From Eimeria necatrix (lineage: Eukaryota > Apicomplexa > Conoidasida > Eucoccidiorida > Eimeriidae): DNA of 36,757 nt. The first letter of the stretch is position 1. Every line of letters starts with the position of its first letter. Positions 1 through 13,030 of this stretch are shown one piece after another. The stretch is from the NCBI RefSeq assembly GCF_000499385.1, contig NW_013651747.1:52099-88855 (forward strand), read 5' to 3'. The notes under the pieces are model-generated. The model was given only the letters and a program-made list of their open reading frames with translations, had not been told where the DNA came from and did no database searches. Both the position numbers and the translations under genes were made by a program.

Positions 1-442
1 TGCATGCAGCAATAAAATAAATGAATTGTTATTTTGCATGCAGCAGTTTCTTTGAGTTCGAATTAAATGTTCAACAGAAAAGGACTTTTCTTTTTTGCAT
101 TTGCTGCAGCAGAAAGTTGCAAAAGCTGCACTTTAGAGCCTTTCTGCATGCATTTAATTCTCTTCAATCTTTAAAACATTTAAATGCATTTCTGCCTTTT
201 TATTTGGCAGCAAATGCCCAAATAGCTCATTTGCATGCACATGGCAGTAAGCGCATGCACTTTGGGGCTTGCATGCATGCGCACTGAAGGTCTCCCAAAA
301 ATAAATATTTATAAATATTTGTGTTATATATTTATATTTATTTATTCATTATTTATTTACTTTCCATCTATTTTCATTTCTTCCCAATTAGGTCTGCCGA
401 ACGCCAAGCAAACAGCCAAATGCAACACTGCCAAGTTGGGGC

Positions 443-1164
443 TTTGCATGCATGCATGCATGCGTGCAAGCATGCATGCATGCATGCAGGCAGGCAGGGG
501 TTATGCATGCATGCATGCATGCGCGCATGCATGCATGCATGCATGCATGTATGCAGGGGTTGTGCATGCATGCATGCATGCGCGCATGCATGCATGCATG
601 CATGCATGCATGTATGCAGGGGTTATGCATGCATGCATGCATGCATGCGCGCATGCACTCAATTGTTGGTAATTGCAACTGCAATAAGGCGTGCATGCAA
701 AGTTATATTGTCGGTGATGTTGCGGGAGACATGACGCCAAGGTCAAACGAAGACGCAAGCATGCATGCATGCATGCATGCATGCATGCATGCATGCATGC
801 GTGTGCGCATGCATGTGCATGCATGCATGCGTGTGTACATGCATTTGCAGGCATGCATACATGCATGCATGCATGCGTGCATGCATGCATGCATGCATGC
901 GTGTGTGCATGCATGTGCATGCATGCATGCATGCATGCGTGTGTGCATGCATGTGCATGCGTGCATGCATGCGTGTGTGCATGCATGTGCATGCATGCAT
1001 GCATGCAGCTTTCGTTTTGAAGGCGTGCTAACGTGCTTTAGAAATAACATCTCGGGCTAGTTCAAGAAGTCAATTGTTGTTGAAAACTGATGCATGCATG
1101 CATGCATGCAGGCTGCATGCATGCATGCATGCATGCATGCATGCATGCATGCATGCATGCATGC
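443..1164. repeat. TGCATGCA satellite
   Basis: Three dense blocks (about 443-656, 759-1005 and 1090-1164) consist almost wholly of the self-complementary octamer TGCATGCA, with GCGC, GTGT and CAGGGGTT interruptions. The motif has no stop codon in some frames, so long Met-His-Ala-Cys open frames appear on both strands. These are translation artefacts, not genes. Isolated copies of TGCATGC continue through the first 2 kb and recur at 25.9-26.3 kb and 34.7 kb. Confidence 0.9.
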
Positions 1165-1417
1165 GTGGGTTTGCTGTTTGCCCTTTGGGGCTTTTTGAGT
1201 TTTGCTGCGCTGGTGCAGCTTAAAGAGGAAAGGCCAAAGCCTCTTAGTCTGAAAACAGGAGGAGAATCCTCAGGGGGAAATAAGCAAATTGGAAAAGAAG
1301 AAATAAATAAATAGAAAATAAATAAAAGTAATCCATTTTTAATAAATAGAGATTAGATTAGAAGTGACTGCAGCAGGAAAAACTGGTGTCTTCTTGCATG
1401 GGAGGTGTTCAGCAGCT

Positions 1418-1471
<54 letters not shown>

Positions 1472-1534
1472 GTCGCTTTAGCTGCAGCGGAGAAGGCCGC
1501 GCCAGCCTCCACAGGGAGCTGGTCTAGCAGCAGC

Positions 1535-1576
<42 letters not shown>

Positions 1577-2568
1577 AGCTAAGAGGAGCCTTTCTTGTTG
1601 TTCTTTTTCGTTTTATTTTTTGGTTTTGCATGCATTCCGAGTGCATGCGTAGTTGTGAAAACAACGAAAAACAAAAATGCATGCAAAAAGCTTTTGATTA
1701 ATTCAAGAAATGCATGCAAAGGATATTCTCATTGTGAGCGCATGCACTGGGTGGTATGAAAATGCATGTTACACACTTTTAAAGAGAATATGAGAGCGCA
1801 AAAGCTAATAAATAAATCCAAAATAAATAAAATGTGTTTATAAAATTAAAAAAATGAATTTATGAGCGGCTTGTAAGTCCAAAAGAGAGAAATTGACCTT
1901 TTGGATTTATAGCGGCTGCAGCGAAGATGTTGGAGCTGTGCGGTGTATGGACACCGGAACTACGCGGAAACATGAATAAAATATAAATAATTTTGTAAAT
2001 ATTATTTAAAATATATTTTATGTTTTGCTTTGTGCATCCAATATAGAAAGAATTGTGAAAAAGGCAGCACTTGAGAATCCAAGAAGGCAGCGAAGATCTG
2101 CGCTGGCCATTTGAATCAGCAGCAAATGGAATTGTTCAGGATCCAAAAAGGAGAATTATAATGACAAAAACATTTTTAAAATAATTTTAACTTTAAATAT
2201 ATTCAATAATAATGAATTAATTGCAGAAAATGCAGACTTCAAAGGCGAAAAGTTGCAGCAGCATTCAAGTTGCAATGGGGCTGCATGCAAATGAAACTTG
2301 AAATACGGAATTCGGGCTTTCGCGCTGAGTTCTGAGCTGCAGCAAGAACTTAAAAAGAGCTATTAGTAAAAAATAAAATAATAATTTAAAATTAAATTAA
2401 AAAAAAGATTAAACTGTCAGTAATAGTTTTAAAAAGGCCTTTGTCTTGCTGCTGCTGCTTCCAGCTCGTAGCTGCTGCAGCCGGATCCGCAGCAACTAGG
2501 CAGCAGCAGCTGCACAGCAGCGCCTAGGGGTTTTGCTTTGCCGCTGCCGCTGCTGCTGCTGCTACTGC

Positions 2569-2628
<60 letters not shown>

Positions 2629-2747
2629 GCCTGAAGGGAAATGCTTAATGCTGTACTTCAACTTCTTCTGTAGATTTGCTGCAGCGGGCTGCAGCAAATC
2701 TGCACTTGCTGCCCCTGCATGCAGCTGAAGTGCCTTCTAGAGGCACT

Positions 2748-2785
<38 letters not shown>

Positions 2786-3495
2786 GCGGCTTCTTGCTGG
2801 TTCTTCTGCTGCTGCAGCTCGCTGCAGCTAGGATTAGCTGCTGCTGCGATCCTCTGTGGTTTATTTGCTGCTGCTGCGATTGATTGCGTCTAAGATTTGC
2901 TGCTGCTGCTGCTCATTGCGCTGCTGCTGCGGTCAAGATTTGCTGCTGCTGCGGTTCACTGAGGTTAATCTTTGCTGCTGCTGCAATTTGCTGCGGCTAA
3001 GATCTGCTGCTGTTGCTGCTGCTGCTGCACCCAGGGCCCTAGGTATGGGCACTAGGAGCAGCAGCGTGCGCGTGCTGCTGCGGCTGGGCCGCGTGGGCAG
3101 CAGCAGCAGCAGCAGCAGCTGCTGCTGCTGCTGCTGCGGAGGCTTTTGCTGCAGGGTGTCTTGCAGCAAAGCAAATAAACAGCAGCAGCAGCAAACTTCT
3201 CTGAAAAGCTGCCCGCAGCAAACTTGCCTCGTGTTTGAATTGCTTCCAGTTATATTTATAATTTGCAAGAAAATCCCCTTCGCTGGCTTCTGCGCTGCTG
3301 CTGCTGCTGCTCTGCTGCTGCAGCCCGCAGCAGCAGCAGCAGCGGACTGCAGCAACAGAGCAACAGCGGGTTGCAGCAGCAGAGCAGCAAGCGGCTAGGA
3401 CTCGCTGCAGCGGCAGCAGCAACTTGCTGCAAGAGCTCGAAAAGCAGGCAGCAGCAGGTTGCTGCTGCTTCGCTAACTACGCATGCAGCAGCTTT

Positions 3496-3526
<31 letters not shown>

Positions 3527-4871
3527 GCAGCTGGCGGCCTGGAGGGCTTTTGCTGCTGCTGAAGACAGAGCTTTTATTCTTTTAATTCAGCAGCAAATCC
3601 CAAAAGAAATAATAAGTGCTGCAGCTTCTCTGTTGAACTTTTTTTAAAAACATTTTTATTCTTTAAAGCATCTTTTGAAGACTTCAGAAAAGCAGCTGCT
3701 GAGACAGAGGCTTCTTGCTGCTGCAGCAAACTCTCTCTTTGCTGCTGCTGTGTGCCACAGGGGAGCTGCGAATTGTCTTTTAAACTTTTCTTTTCCGCAG
3801 GAGCCAAGCAGCAATTTGTTTGTTGCCAAAAGTTGCAAAATATATTTTAATTCTTTTTAAAAATAAAGACTTTTTGTGGCTGGCCCTGCAGCAATTTGTG
3901 TCAGCAGTTCTGCCCCGAAGCAGCTTGCTGCTGCTGCTTGTACGCAGCAGAAGAGCAGCAGCAGCTTTGCTGCAGCGCAGCAACTCGGAGAGCAGAAGTG
4001 GCTTTCTGTGGGGCCCCAGAAGCTCGGCAGCAGCAGCAAAGTTAGCGAGTGAGCAGCAGCTCGGAGTGGATAAGTGCATTTAGACGAAAAGGCACTTCTT
4101 CTGGTTTATATTTTATCTTTATTGAAGGGCATTTGTTAGTGTTTGTGGCTTTTGCTGCTGCAGCACTGCAGCAACCGCTGCTGCGGCTGCTTCGCCCGGC
4201 GCTGCGGGCCGCGCAGCAGCAGCAGAGGCGCAACAAAACCCTAAAAGGGGGTATAGTTTTGAATTAAGCCTTTTTAGAGTGGCTGGGAGTTGTGTATATG
4301 TTCTGGGGCGCTGCGCTGCTGCGCGGGCGACTGCAGCAGCAGCTCTTGCTGCTGCTGCACGCGTTTCCGAGGCTGCGGGCGCCGCCGCGGGAAAGCCAGC
4401 CGCTGCAGTGAAAACCGCGCGAAATGCAGAAAGAGAACTGCGGAAGAAGTGAAGAAGTGGGGAATTAAAGGCAAAGTCGCAGTGGGCTGCGCAGATTCCG
4501 CGGCGCGGCGGTTGCGGCGCGGAAAGCCGGCGCAGCAGCAGCAGCAGCAGCTGCGCGCCGCTGCAGCCGCCGCGAAGGCGGAAAGAAAGGAAAAAACAAA
4601 AGGGAATTATAAAGGGAAAAAGAAGAAAAGAAGAAAGCGGTCTTTGGCGGAGGGCTGCGGCAATGTATGGTGAGCGTCGGGGCTGCGAGCAACCCCTCCC
4701 CTGAATGCGGGCTTTCGCAGCCGCCTGTCTCGGATCCCGCGGGAGGAACTCGGAGAAATATCTCTTGGGATTTTTCGCAACAGCAAACTGGAGTTCTCGG
4801 GCGCGCGCTGCTGCCTGGTGTGCGAAAACAAGAGTGGTTTCCGCTTCCCCGCAGTCGCCTCTCAGCCTTTC

Positions 4872-4917
<46 letters not shown>

Positions 4918-4943
4918 GGCCCCCAGCGCGCCCCAGCGACAAA
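1165..4943. other. Repeat-rich region with no supported gene
   Basis: CAG tracts lie at about 1414-1470, 1528-1572 and 2745-2782. A CTG tract with CTGTTG interruptions lies at 2539-2625, and mixed CTG/CAG runs fill about 2800-4050. AT-rich sequence lies between them (1590-2440, 3590-3680). Open frames here translate into homopolymeric Ala, Ser, Gln, Leu or Cys and none resembles a known domain. The last part (about 4270-4943) is GC-rich and ends in a CTG tract directly before the start codon of the next gene, so it probably holds that gene's promoter and 5' UTR. An unrecognised exon cannot be excluded. Confidence 0.6.
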
Positions 4944-7900
4944 ATGGCCGGCAAAGTCGACAAGTCCAGAAAGCTCGAGCCGGTGCCGAAGCCGGACGAG
5001 AAGCTCTACCGCGACCGGATCCAGGCCGAGACGGCCGCCATTGACGACTTGCGGGCCAAAATCGTGCGTCGGCACCTCTTTGCTGCTTTCTCTGCGTCAC
5101 TTTCCGCATTTGCTGCTCCTTTTTGACCCTTTTGGCGCTGCAGCAGCGCCGGATTCCCCCGCCGCAGCAGCGCAGCAGCGCCGCTGCTCCTGCTGCTGCT
5201 GCTGCTGACGCAGCAGCAGCTTTCTTGGCTCCGGCTGCGCCGCGCGCCCGCTGCTGCGCCGGCTTGCTGCTGCTGCTCCGGCTTGCTGCTGCTGCTCCGC
5301 CCTCTCCGCAGCAGCATCTTTGGCCCGCCAACTGGCGGCAGTGCTCCACTCTGCCGGATTCTAAAGTGTTTTTGAATTCTTTATTCACTGCTTTGCGATT
5401 TCGCTCGAGTTTCCGCGCTGCAGCGGCCACAGCGCCACTGACTGCTCCGCTGGGCGCTGCGCTGCTGCTCCAGTTGCGAGTCTTTGTGCAAAATGAGTGG
5501 TGTTGCGCGCAGCATTATTGAATTCTTGTGCAGAATAATTGAATTCGTGTGGAGAATGATGGAATTGCCTGCATAATGAGGGGATTTGCGTGCAGGATTG
5601 TTGAATTCGCGTGCAGAATGGGTCAAGTCGCGTGCAGAATGCGTGATTTCGTGTGCAGAATGCGCAGATTTTTGCGCAGAATGAGCGAATTTTTGCCCAA
5701 AATGGCCGAATTTATGTGCAGAATTGGCGAATTTATGTGCAGAATTAGCAAATTTATGTGCAAAATGGGCGAATTTATGTGGAAAATGAGTTAATATGTG
5801 TGCAGAATGGAAGAATTTACGTGCAGAATGGGTGAATCTGTGTCCAGAGTGGTTGAATCTGTGACCGGAATGAGTGAATTTGTTTGCAGATTTGTTGAAT
5901 TTTGTGCAGATTAATTGAATTGTGTGCAGATTAATTGAATTGTGTGCAGATTAATTGAATTTTGTGCAGATTAATTGAATTGTGTTCTGAAGGAGTGAAT
6001 TCGTGTGCAGGATGAGTGATTTGTGTGCAAAATATATGAATTTGTATGCAAAATAGAAGACTTTTTGTGCAAAATAAATGAATTTTTGTGCAAAATTAAT
6101 GAATTTTTCTGCAAAATTAATGAATTTTTGCGCAAAATTAATGAATTTGTCTGCAAAATAAATGAATTTGTGTGCAGAATGAGCTCCAGCAAAAGATTTC
6201 CGCCGTCATTGGCGGCCGGGAGGAATACAACATGGAGAAGCAAAACAGGCAGGCTCGCCTGGACGCGTTGCAGGTGAAGAAAAGAGAAAACTTTATTAAA
6301 TTAAAACTATTTAAACTTTTAAATTGTTTTTATTAACTTGAAAGCATTTAAATATTTGCAATTATTTGTTTTCAGAAAGAAATAGACCAGCTCGAGGAGC
6401 AGCGCAAGGTCTTGTTCGAGAAGATCCAGTCGAAGCAAAAGGAGGGCGCGGAGATGGTGGGTTTTGTTGCACATTTTAAAACTATTTCTGCACATTTAAA
6501 ACTATTTTCTGCAGATTTTAAAATCATTTTTGCTCATTTAAAGCTATTCTCTGCACATTTAAAGCTATTTTCCGCATATTTAAAGCTATTTTCTGCACGT
6601 TTAAAACTATTTTCTGCAAATTTGAAACTATTGTGTGCATATTTTGTGCTCATATAAAGCTATTTACTGCAGACTTAAGACTATTTCGTGCACATTTAAA
6701 ACTATTTTGTGCACATTTAGAACCATTTTCTTCACATTTAAAGCTATTTTGTGCATATTTAAAAACATTTTGTGCGCATGTAGAACTATTTTCTGCGCAT
6801 TTAGAGCTATTTTGTGCAAAGTTAAAGAATTTTGTGAACACTTAAAACTATTTTCTGCGCATTTAGAGCTATTTTGTGCATATTTAAAGTGTTTTGTGCA
6901 CATCTAAAGCCATTTTGTGCACATTTAGAGCTATTTTGTGCAGATTTAGAGTGTTTTGTGCACATTGAAGCCGATCTCGTGCACATTTAGAGCTACTTTG
7001 TGCAGATTTAAAGTGTTTTTTGCAGATTTAAAGCCATTTTGTGCACATTTAGAGCTATTCTGTGCAGATTTAAAAGTGTTTTGTGCAGATTTAAGCCGAT
7101 CTTGTGCACATTTAGAGCTATTTTGTGCAGATTTAAAAGTGTTTTGTGCAGATTTAAAGCCATTTTGTGCACATTTAGAGCTATTTTGTGCATATTCAAA
7201 AGTGTTTTGTGCAGCTTTAAAGCCATTTTGTGCACATTTAGAGCTATTTGTGCAGATTTAAAGTGTTTTGTGCAGCTTGAAGCTGTTTTGGTTTGCGCAG
7301 AAGCAATCCGCAACGGACCTGCGGCGGAAGATCGGGTTTTCGTGCGTGGAGGAGATTGAGGAGAAAATTGCGGCGGTGGAACACAATTTAATGACTTCAA
7401 CTTTGAGTTTGAAAGAAGAAAAACAACTTTTGGAAGAAATTAAAAGACTCAAAAACAGCAAGCCGCTGCTTTCCAAGTTCCGCGCGCTGCAGCAGAGCGC
7501 CAGCAGCCTCGAGGACGGCTCCGTGGGTGCGAAGTCCAAACTCTTTTTCATAAAATAATTCAATTTTAAACTCTTTTGTACAAAATAATTCAATTTCAAA
7601 CTCTTTTGCATTAAATAATCCAATTTCAAACTCTTTTGCACAAAATAATTCAATTTCAAACTCTTTTGCATTAAATAATTCAAGTTCAAACTCTTTTGCA
7701 TTAAATAATTCAATTTTAAACTCTTTCGCATTAAATAATTCAATTTCAAACTCTTTTGCACAAAATAATTGAAGTTCAAACTCGTTTGCATAAAATAATT
7801 CAATTTCGAACTTTTTTGCATTAAATAATTCAAGTTCAAACTCCTTTGCAGAAAATAATTCAAGTTTAAACTACTTTGCACACAATATTTCAAGTTTAAA

Positions 7901-9087
7901 CTCCTTTGCACAAAATAATTCAAGTTCAAACTCTTTTGCATAAAATATGCTTTAATTCTCTTTTGCATGCAAATAAGTTGAACTGAACTCTCTTTGCATG
8001 CAAACAATGCCTTTCTTGAACTCCATTTGCATGCAAACAATGGCTTTTTTGAACTCAATTTGCATGCAAACACTGGCTTTTTTAGTTCCATTTGCATGCA
8101 AACAATGACTTTTTTAGTTCCATTTGCATGCAATTAATGCCTTTTTTGAACTCCATTTGCATGCAAATAATGACCTTTTTAGCTCTCTTTGCATGCAAAC
8201 GATGCCTTTCTTCAGCTCTCTTTTGCATGCAAACAATGCCTTTCTTCAGCTGTCATTTGCATGCAAACAATGCCCTTTTTAAACTCCATTTGCATGCAAA
8301 CAATGCCTTTTTTAGTTCCATTTGCATGCAAATAATGACCTTTTTTAGCTCTCTTTTGCATGTAAATAGTGACCTTTTTAATCTCTTTTTAGCTCTCATT
8401 TGCATGCAAACAATGGCTTTTTTAGTTCCATTTGCATGCAAATAATGCCTTTCTTTAGCTCTCTTTGCATGCAAATAATGCCGTTCTTTAGCTCTCTTTT
8501 GCATGCAAATAATGCCATTTTTAAACTCCATTTGCATGCAAAAAATGCCATTTTTTAACTCCATTTGCATGCAAAAAATGCCATTTTAAAACTCCATTTG
8601 CATGCAAATAATGCCGTTTTTTAGCTCTCTTTTGCATGCAAACAATGCCATTTTTAAACTCCATTTGCATGCAAATAATGCCATTTTAAAACTCCATTTG
8701 CATGCAAATAATGTCATTTTAAAACTCCATTTGCATGCAAATAATGCCATTTTAAAACTCCATTTGCATGCAAATAATGCCTTTCTTTAGCTCTCTTTGC
8801 ATGCAAATAATGCCGTTTTTTAGCTCTCTTTTGCATGCAAACAATGCCATTTTAAAACTCCATTTGCATGCAAAAAATCCCTTTTCTAAACTCCATTTGC
8901 ATGCAAAAAATGCCATTTTAAAACTCCATTTGCATGCAAAAATGACTTTTTAAAACTCCAATTTGGAACTTTTGTCTGCAGTGCCGCTGCGCGCGGCCCT
9001 CGAGGAAGTCCGCGGCAAACTTTTGGAACTTCGCGCCCAAAAACGCGCGGAGAGTCAAAAGTACAAAGAGCTCCTCGAAAGACGGTG

Positions 9088-9157
<70 letters not shown>

Positions 9158-9565
9158 NNNNNNNNNNNNNNNNNNNNNNNNNNNNNNNNNNNNNNNNNNN
9201 NNNNNNNNNNNNNNNNNNNNNNNNNNNNNNNNNNNNNNNNNNNNNNNNNNNNNNNNNGCAGCAAAGCTGCAGCAAAGCTGCAGCAAAGCTGCAGCAAAGC
9301 TGCAGCAAACCTGAGGCACAGCTGCAGCACAGCTGCAGCAGACCTGCGGCGCAGCAGCAGCAAAGCTGCAGCAAAGCTGCAGCAAGGCTGCAGCAAGGCT
9401 GCAGCAAAGGGCAAAGCTGCTGCAGCAAAGGGCAAAGCTGCTGCAGCAAAGCCTTTTGCACTTGTTGCTTTTGCTGCTGCTGTTTGCTTCTTTGCCGACT
9501 TCTCCACCCAGCCCCCGTCGCCCGCACTGGCCACTCTCCTGCTGCTGCTGCTGCTGCTGCTGATT

Positions 9566-9599
<34 letters not shown>

Positions 9600-9886
9600 G
9601 GCTGCAGGCAAAAGGCAACAGCGCCGGGCCGCGAAATGATTGAAGAGAGAGAAAGACTTTCTGCAGAAATGAATAAACACTTTGTGAATGTAAGTGTCTG
9701 TTCTTCGTTGGGGTGTCTGTACACCTGGCGGGCCTGCAGCGTCTTCGACAGAAGATCCAATTTGTCACTTTTTCTTTTTTTCTTTTTTCTTTTTTTTTCT
9801 TTTTTTGCAGAGACGGGAGATTCAGGCGGAGCTGAGCCGCGAGGTACTGCAGCCCCAGGGCTGGCGGCGCTTGCTGCGGGCTGAGC

Positions 9887-9941
<55 letters not shown>

Positions 9942-11204
9942 ACCTTGTGCTGCTTCGCAGCTGCGCATGCATGCGTCTGCAGATGCAGAAGCACCAGGCG
10001 TACATACAGCAGGTGAAGCGCGAGCGGGGCCTGAAGGTGAGGCGGCAAATTCGGTGTTGCTGCTGCTGCTGCTGCAGCATTAGGGGCCTTGCTGCTGCAG
10101 CGTTTGCTGCTGCTGCTGCAGCGTTTGCTGCTGCTGCTGCTGCTGCTGCAGCTGCGCGAGGAGCGCGAACGGCGGAACTTGGAGAACGAACGCATGCAGC
10201 TCACGAGAGACCTCGAAAGAGTGGAGTCCGAACTGCCTTATGAGGCGGAGTGTTTGCTGCTTTCGCAAACAATTCAATTTTTGCAAAAAATCGCCGAAGA
10301 CCCTCCGGCCAGCAGCGCGGAGAAGCCCGCGGAGGCGGAGCCCGTGGCTGAGGAGGTGGGGCCCCACAGCCGCGCGGACTTGCAAAAAAAAAAAGCAAAA
10401 AAATAAAAAAAAAAGCAAAAAAAATGAAAAAAAATGAAAAAAAAAGAAGTTTTGAACTCACTGCATGCGTTTGCAAAGGGCTGCTGCTTGCTGCGGACTT
10501 CTTGGAATTAAAAGGCTTTTAAACACAAGTGCTTTTGTTTGCAAAGTGCTGCTGCTTGCTGCGGACTTGGACTAAAAAGAGCAAAAAAGATTTTGAAAAA
10601 GTAATTTTTTAAAGTAAAGTGCTGCGTTGGCTGCGCGCAGCTGGCCGGGGCGCTGCCCCCCAAGAGCCAACGAAAAGAAGTCTTTTTTTACGCGCCGAAG
10701 CAAAAAGGAAAACAGACGAAAGATCACGAGAAGAAAAAGGAAAAGCCGAAGACTTTGAAGTACGACGTGGGCACTTTGGCCTACTTCGAGCAGTGCGGGG
10801 TGAGTGGACTTGCATTTTTTTCGAATTTTCCGCTTATTCGGCTCAGTTTTGAAGTAAATAGTCCAGTTTTGAATTAAATAGTTCAGTTTGAATTAAATAG
10901 TCCAGTTTTGAATCAAAAAGTCCACTTTTGAATTAAATGATCCGAAGAATCCGCGCTGAACGCCGCGCCGCTCTCGGGTGTATGCGCACCTCGCGCAGCT
11001 CACCGCGCCCGTCCTCATGGAAGATGTCCCGACTTGTTTGGAAAAGTTGGAAGCAAAGTTGAAAAACTACAAAGAATTGCAGCAAGAAAGCGCGCAAAAG
11101 GTAAACAATTATATAAATAGTGCTTCAAATAGTGCTTTCCTCCTTCCGCGCTTTCCCCCGGGCCCGCCAGCCGTTGCGGTGTACAGCCACCTCCGCCGCA
11201 GCGC

Positions 11205-11237
<33 letters not shown>

Positions 11238-11494
11238 GCAGCGCCGAGCCACCCCAGCTAGCTAGCTAGCTAGCCAGCTAGCCAGCTAGCTAGCTAGCTA
11301 GAAGCGCGTTTCGTGGCTAGCTGGCTGCGGCTTCGCAGGTCGACGAGCGGAAGGCCGAGATCCTGGCGAAGATCCAAACAGTCAACGAAAAGATAACAGC
11401 GCTGATGAAAAAAGAAGAAAAACTTCAAGAAGATCGCGAGGGCGAAACTGCAGCAGACGGATCGCCCACAGCAGAAGAGGCCGACGACGAGTGA
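4944..11494 (+). CDS. BFR1: Bfr1-like coiled-coil protein (nuclear segregation / mRNP factor family)
   Basis: Twelve exons join with matching phases: 4944-5063, 6178-6273, 6376-6456, 7301-7526, 8982-9084, 9608-9689, 9811-9843, 9983-10036, 10152-10355, 10641-10799, 10999-11100 and 11339-11494. The product is about 471 aa, close to the roughly 470 aa of yeast Bfr1. It is highly charged and mostly predicted coiled coil: DEKLYRDRIQAE near the start, then LRRKIGFSCVEEIEEKI, then a LPYEAECLLLSQTIQFL segment resembling the Bfr1 'PYE..I.LC..LI.YL' motif, a KYDVGTLAYFEQ segment, and MEDVPTCLEKLEAKLKNYK near the C-terminus. In yeast the family binds mRNA at ER-associated polysomes and affects nuclear segregation. 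The ATG at 4944 follows a (CTG)n leader. Introns 1, 3, 4 and 5 are packed with minisatellites. Intron 5 holds an assembly gap, so an extra small exon there cannot be excluded. The family call rests on pattern, not on an alignment. Confidence 0.75.
5540..6176 (+). repeat. Intron 1 minisatellite, about 22-24 nt unit
   Basis: About 27 diverged copies of a unit of the type GAATTTGTGTGCAGAATGA fill the 3' part of intron 1. The last copy is the actual 3' splice site of exon 2 (GTGTGCAG, then AATGAG), so the unit looks like an amplified acceptor plus the first two exon codons. Confidence 0.85.
6475..7290 (+). repeat. Intron 3 minisatellite, about 24 nt unit
   Basis: Some 33 degenerate copies of a unit of the type GCACATTTAAAGCTATTTT alternate with GCAGATTTAAAGTGTTTT. 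They fill intron 3 up to the TTTGCGCAG acceptor of exon 4. Both strands are open over long stretches, which creates spurious low-complexity frames. Confidence 0.85.
7550..7950 (+). repeat. Intron 4 minisatellite A, about 30 nt unit
   Basis: About 13 copies of a 30-nt unit carry ATAATTCAATTTCAAACTC followed by TTTTGCA. The array starts just inside the exon 4 donor and changes abruptly into a second array at about 7960. Confidence 0.85.
7960..8960 (+). repeat. Intron 4 minisatellite B with TTTGCATGCAAA palindrome
   Basis: About 26 copies of a roughly 37-45 nt unit. Each contains the 12-bp palindrome TTTGCATGCAAA, followed by AATGCC-type sequence, a T-rich run and AACTCCA or AGCTCTC. The array ends at the TTTGTCTGCAG acceptor of exon 5. 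Confidence 0.85.
9089..9460. repeat. CAG tract, 100-N assembly gap and GCAAAGCTGCA repeat
   Basis: A pure CAG run (about 9089-9157) enters a block of exactly 100 N (9158-9257), the usual placeholder for a gap of unknown size. After it come copies of a 12-nt unit of the type GCAAAGCTGCA. The true intron 5 length is therefore unknown. Confidence 0.95.
10977..10990 (+). other. GGTGTATGCGCACC palindromic element before a 3' splice site
   Basis: This copy of the recurrent GGTGT...CACC element lies 8 nt upstream of the inferred acceptor of exon 11 of the Bfr1-like gene (TCGCGCAG, exon from 10999). Further copies are at 1942, 9712, 11179, 24938, 35190, 35664 and 35825. Confidence 0.55.
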
Positions 11495-12000
11495 AGCTGC
11501 TGCTGCTGCTGCTGCTGCGCGCAGCAACTCTCGTCAGCAGCAGCAGACGCAGGCTTCGCTGAAGTTCCGCTGCAGCAGCAGCAGCAGCAGCAGCGGCAGC
11601 AGCAGCAGCAGCAGCGGCAGCAGCAGCAGCAGCAGCGGCAGCAGCAGCAGCAGCGGCAGCAGCAGCAGCAGCAGCAGCAGCCGGTTTCGCGTCGCCGCAC
11701 TGCTGCGGCCTGGAGAACAGCACTTGGGGCCGAATTTGCTGCTGGCGGACTTCGTTTTTGTTCAAATGGAGTCGAAGTGCTGCTGCAGTTGGATCGAATT
11801 GCTGCTGCAGTTTGATCGAATTGCTGCTGCAGTTTGATCAAATTGCTGCTGCAGTTTGATCAAATTGCTGCTGCAGTTTGATCTGCTGCTGCAGTTCTTA
11901 GTGGAGATTCTTTTCCAAAATGTTGCAAAGTGGCAAAAAGTCTTTTCGTTTGCCAGCGCCAGCGCGCAGGGCTGCAGGTGTGCAGACAGCAGCAACACTG

Positions 12001-12047
<47 letters not shown>

Positions 12048-13030
12048 GGAGCTTGCGGACAGAAAAGCGGAAACTTTGGACTTTTCGACAAATTGTTCAA
12101 ACGAAGAAGTGGAATTGCAAACTTTTTCGACAAGTTGTTCTAATTTATTCTTCTCAAACTCCCAAGAGCCTCGAGAGCTCAACTTCCTGCACAAACAGCT
12201 TCTGGAGGCTTCGCTGCAGCAGCTGCTGCATGCTGCAGCAGCTGCTGCAGCAGCATGCTGCAGCAGCAGCATGCTGCAGCAGCATGCTGCTGCTGCTGCT
12301 GCTGCATGCTGCAGCAGCTGCATGCGAGTCCGAGGCTTCTGCACAGCGCGCCGCTGTGCCGACTAGCTTTCTTCTGACTGCGGATATTGTTACAAATTCC
12401 CCTTGTATCTCCAAGTTTTTCGCAATTGCCCCTTAAAATGTGCAAATATGCATTAAAATATATATTAAATATATAAAAGTGCGCAAATTCTTTGCAAGAT
12501 CCCTCCAAAATGTCTTCAGAGGCGCGTTACTGAGCCTGAGACACCGGACACACTGCGCAAATCTGAACAAGTGGAAAGCTGAAGGAAACTGCAGCAAGAG
12601 GGGCCCCCTGAGTTCCTAACTCGAGAGTTCGACCCTTTTTTTTCATTGCTCAATGAAGAGCTATTAAAGCATTTTCAAATTAGTTCTCAGTTCTCGCAAC
12701 TTGAAAATTGCAAGTTGCATGCAAGTGGTCTAGCCCAGCGAGGTGGCGCTGCCCTTGTCTGTGTTGGGGAAACCCTCAAGTAAATGGCCCTACTGCAGCC
12801 ATTCTGCGCGTTTTATTATTATTTTGTTGCAAATAACTGAGAGAGGCTTCTGTGAGGTTCCAGTGAGTGAGATCGCGCAGCTTTCGTGTTTGCTGCGGGT
12901 GGCGCTGCAAGCAGGGAGCAGCGGAAGCTGCACACGAAGTTGTCCGCTTTCTTTTGGATTGCGGAGTTCCCGAAAACGGAATTCCGCGGAGAAGCAGCAA
13001 TTATAAATGTTTTTGAAATGCAAAAAGAAG
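11495..13030. other. Intergenic repeats, no supported gene
   Basis: Contains an interrupted CAG/CGG tract (about 11570-11682). A 22-nt tandem repeat of TTGCTGCTGCAGTTTGATC type follows in 5-6 copies (about 11780-11895). Next come a CAG tract (12003-12049) and a self-complementary CTGCAGCAGCATG block (about 12210-12325). From 12360 to 13030 the sequence is plain and I see no gene in it. Confidence 0.6.

Noticed and set aside
235..1060. Long open frames rich in Met-His-Ala-Cys on both strands
   Set aside because: They are direct translations of TGCATGCA repeats, which lack stops in several frames. No unique sequence is included.
7258..8133. 291-aa minus-strand open frame across Bfr1 introns
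   Set aside because: It is made of minisatellite translation (LNYFVQKSLK type) and crosses plus-strand exon 4, which has clear coding character.
10945..10998. Apparent broken junction of Bfr1 exon 11, with an in-frame TGA at 10957 and no AG before GTGTATGCG
   Set aside because: A CGCGCAG acceptor at 10998 in phase 0 resolves it. The GTGTAT stretch belongs to the palindromic element, not to the exon.
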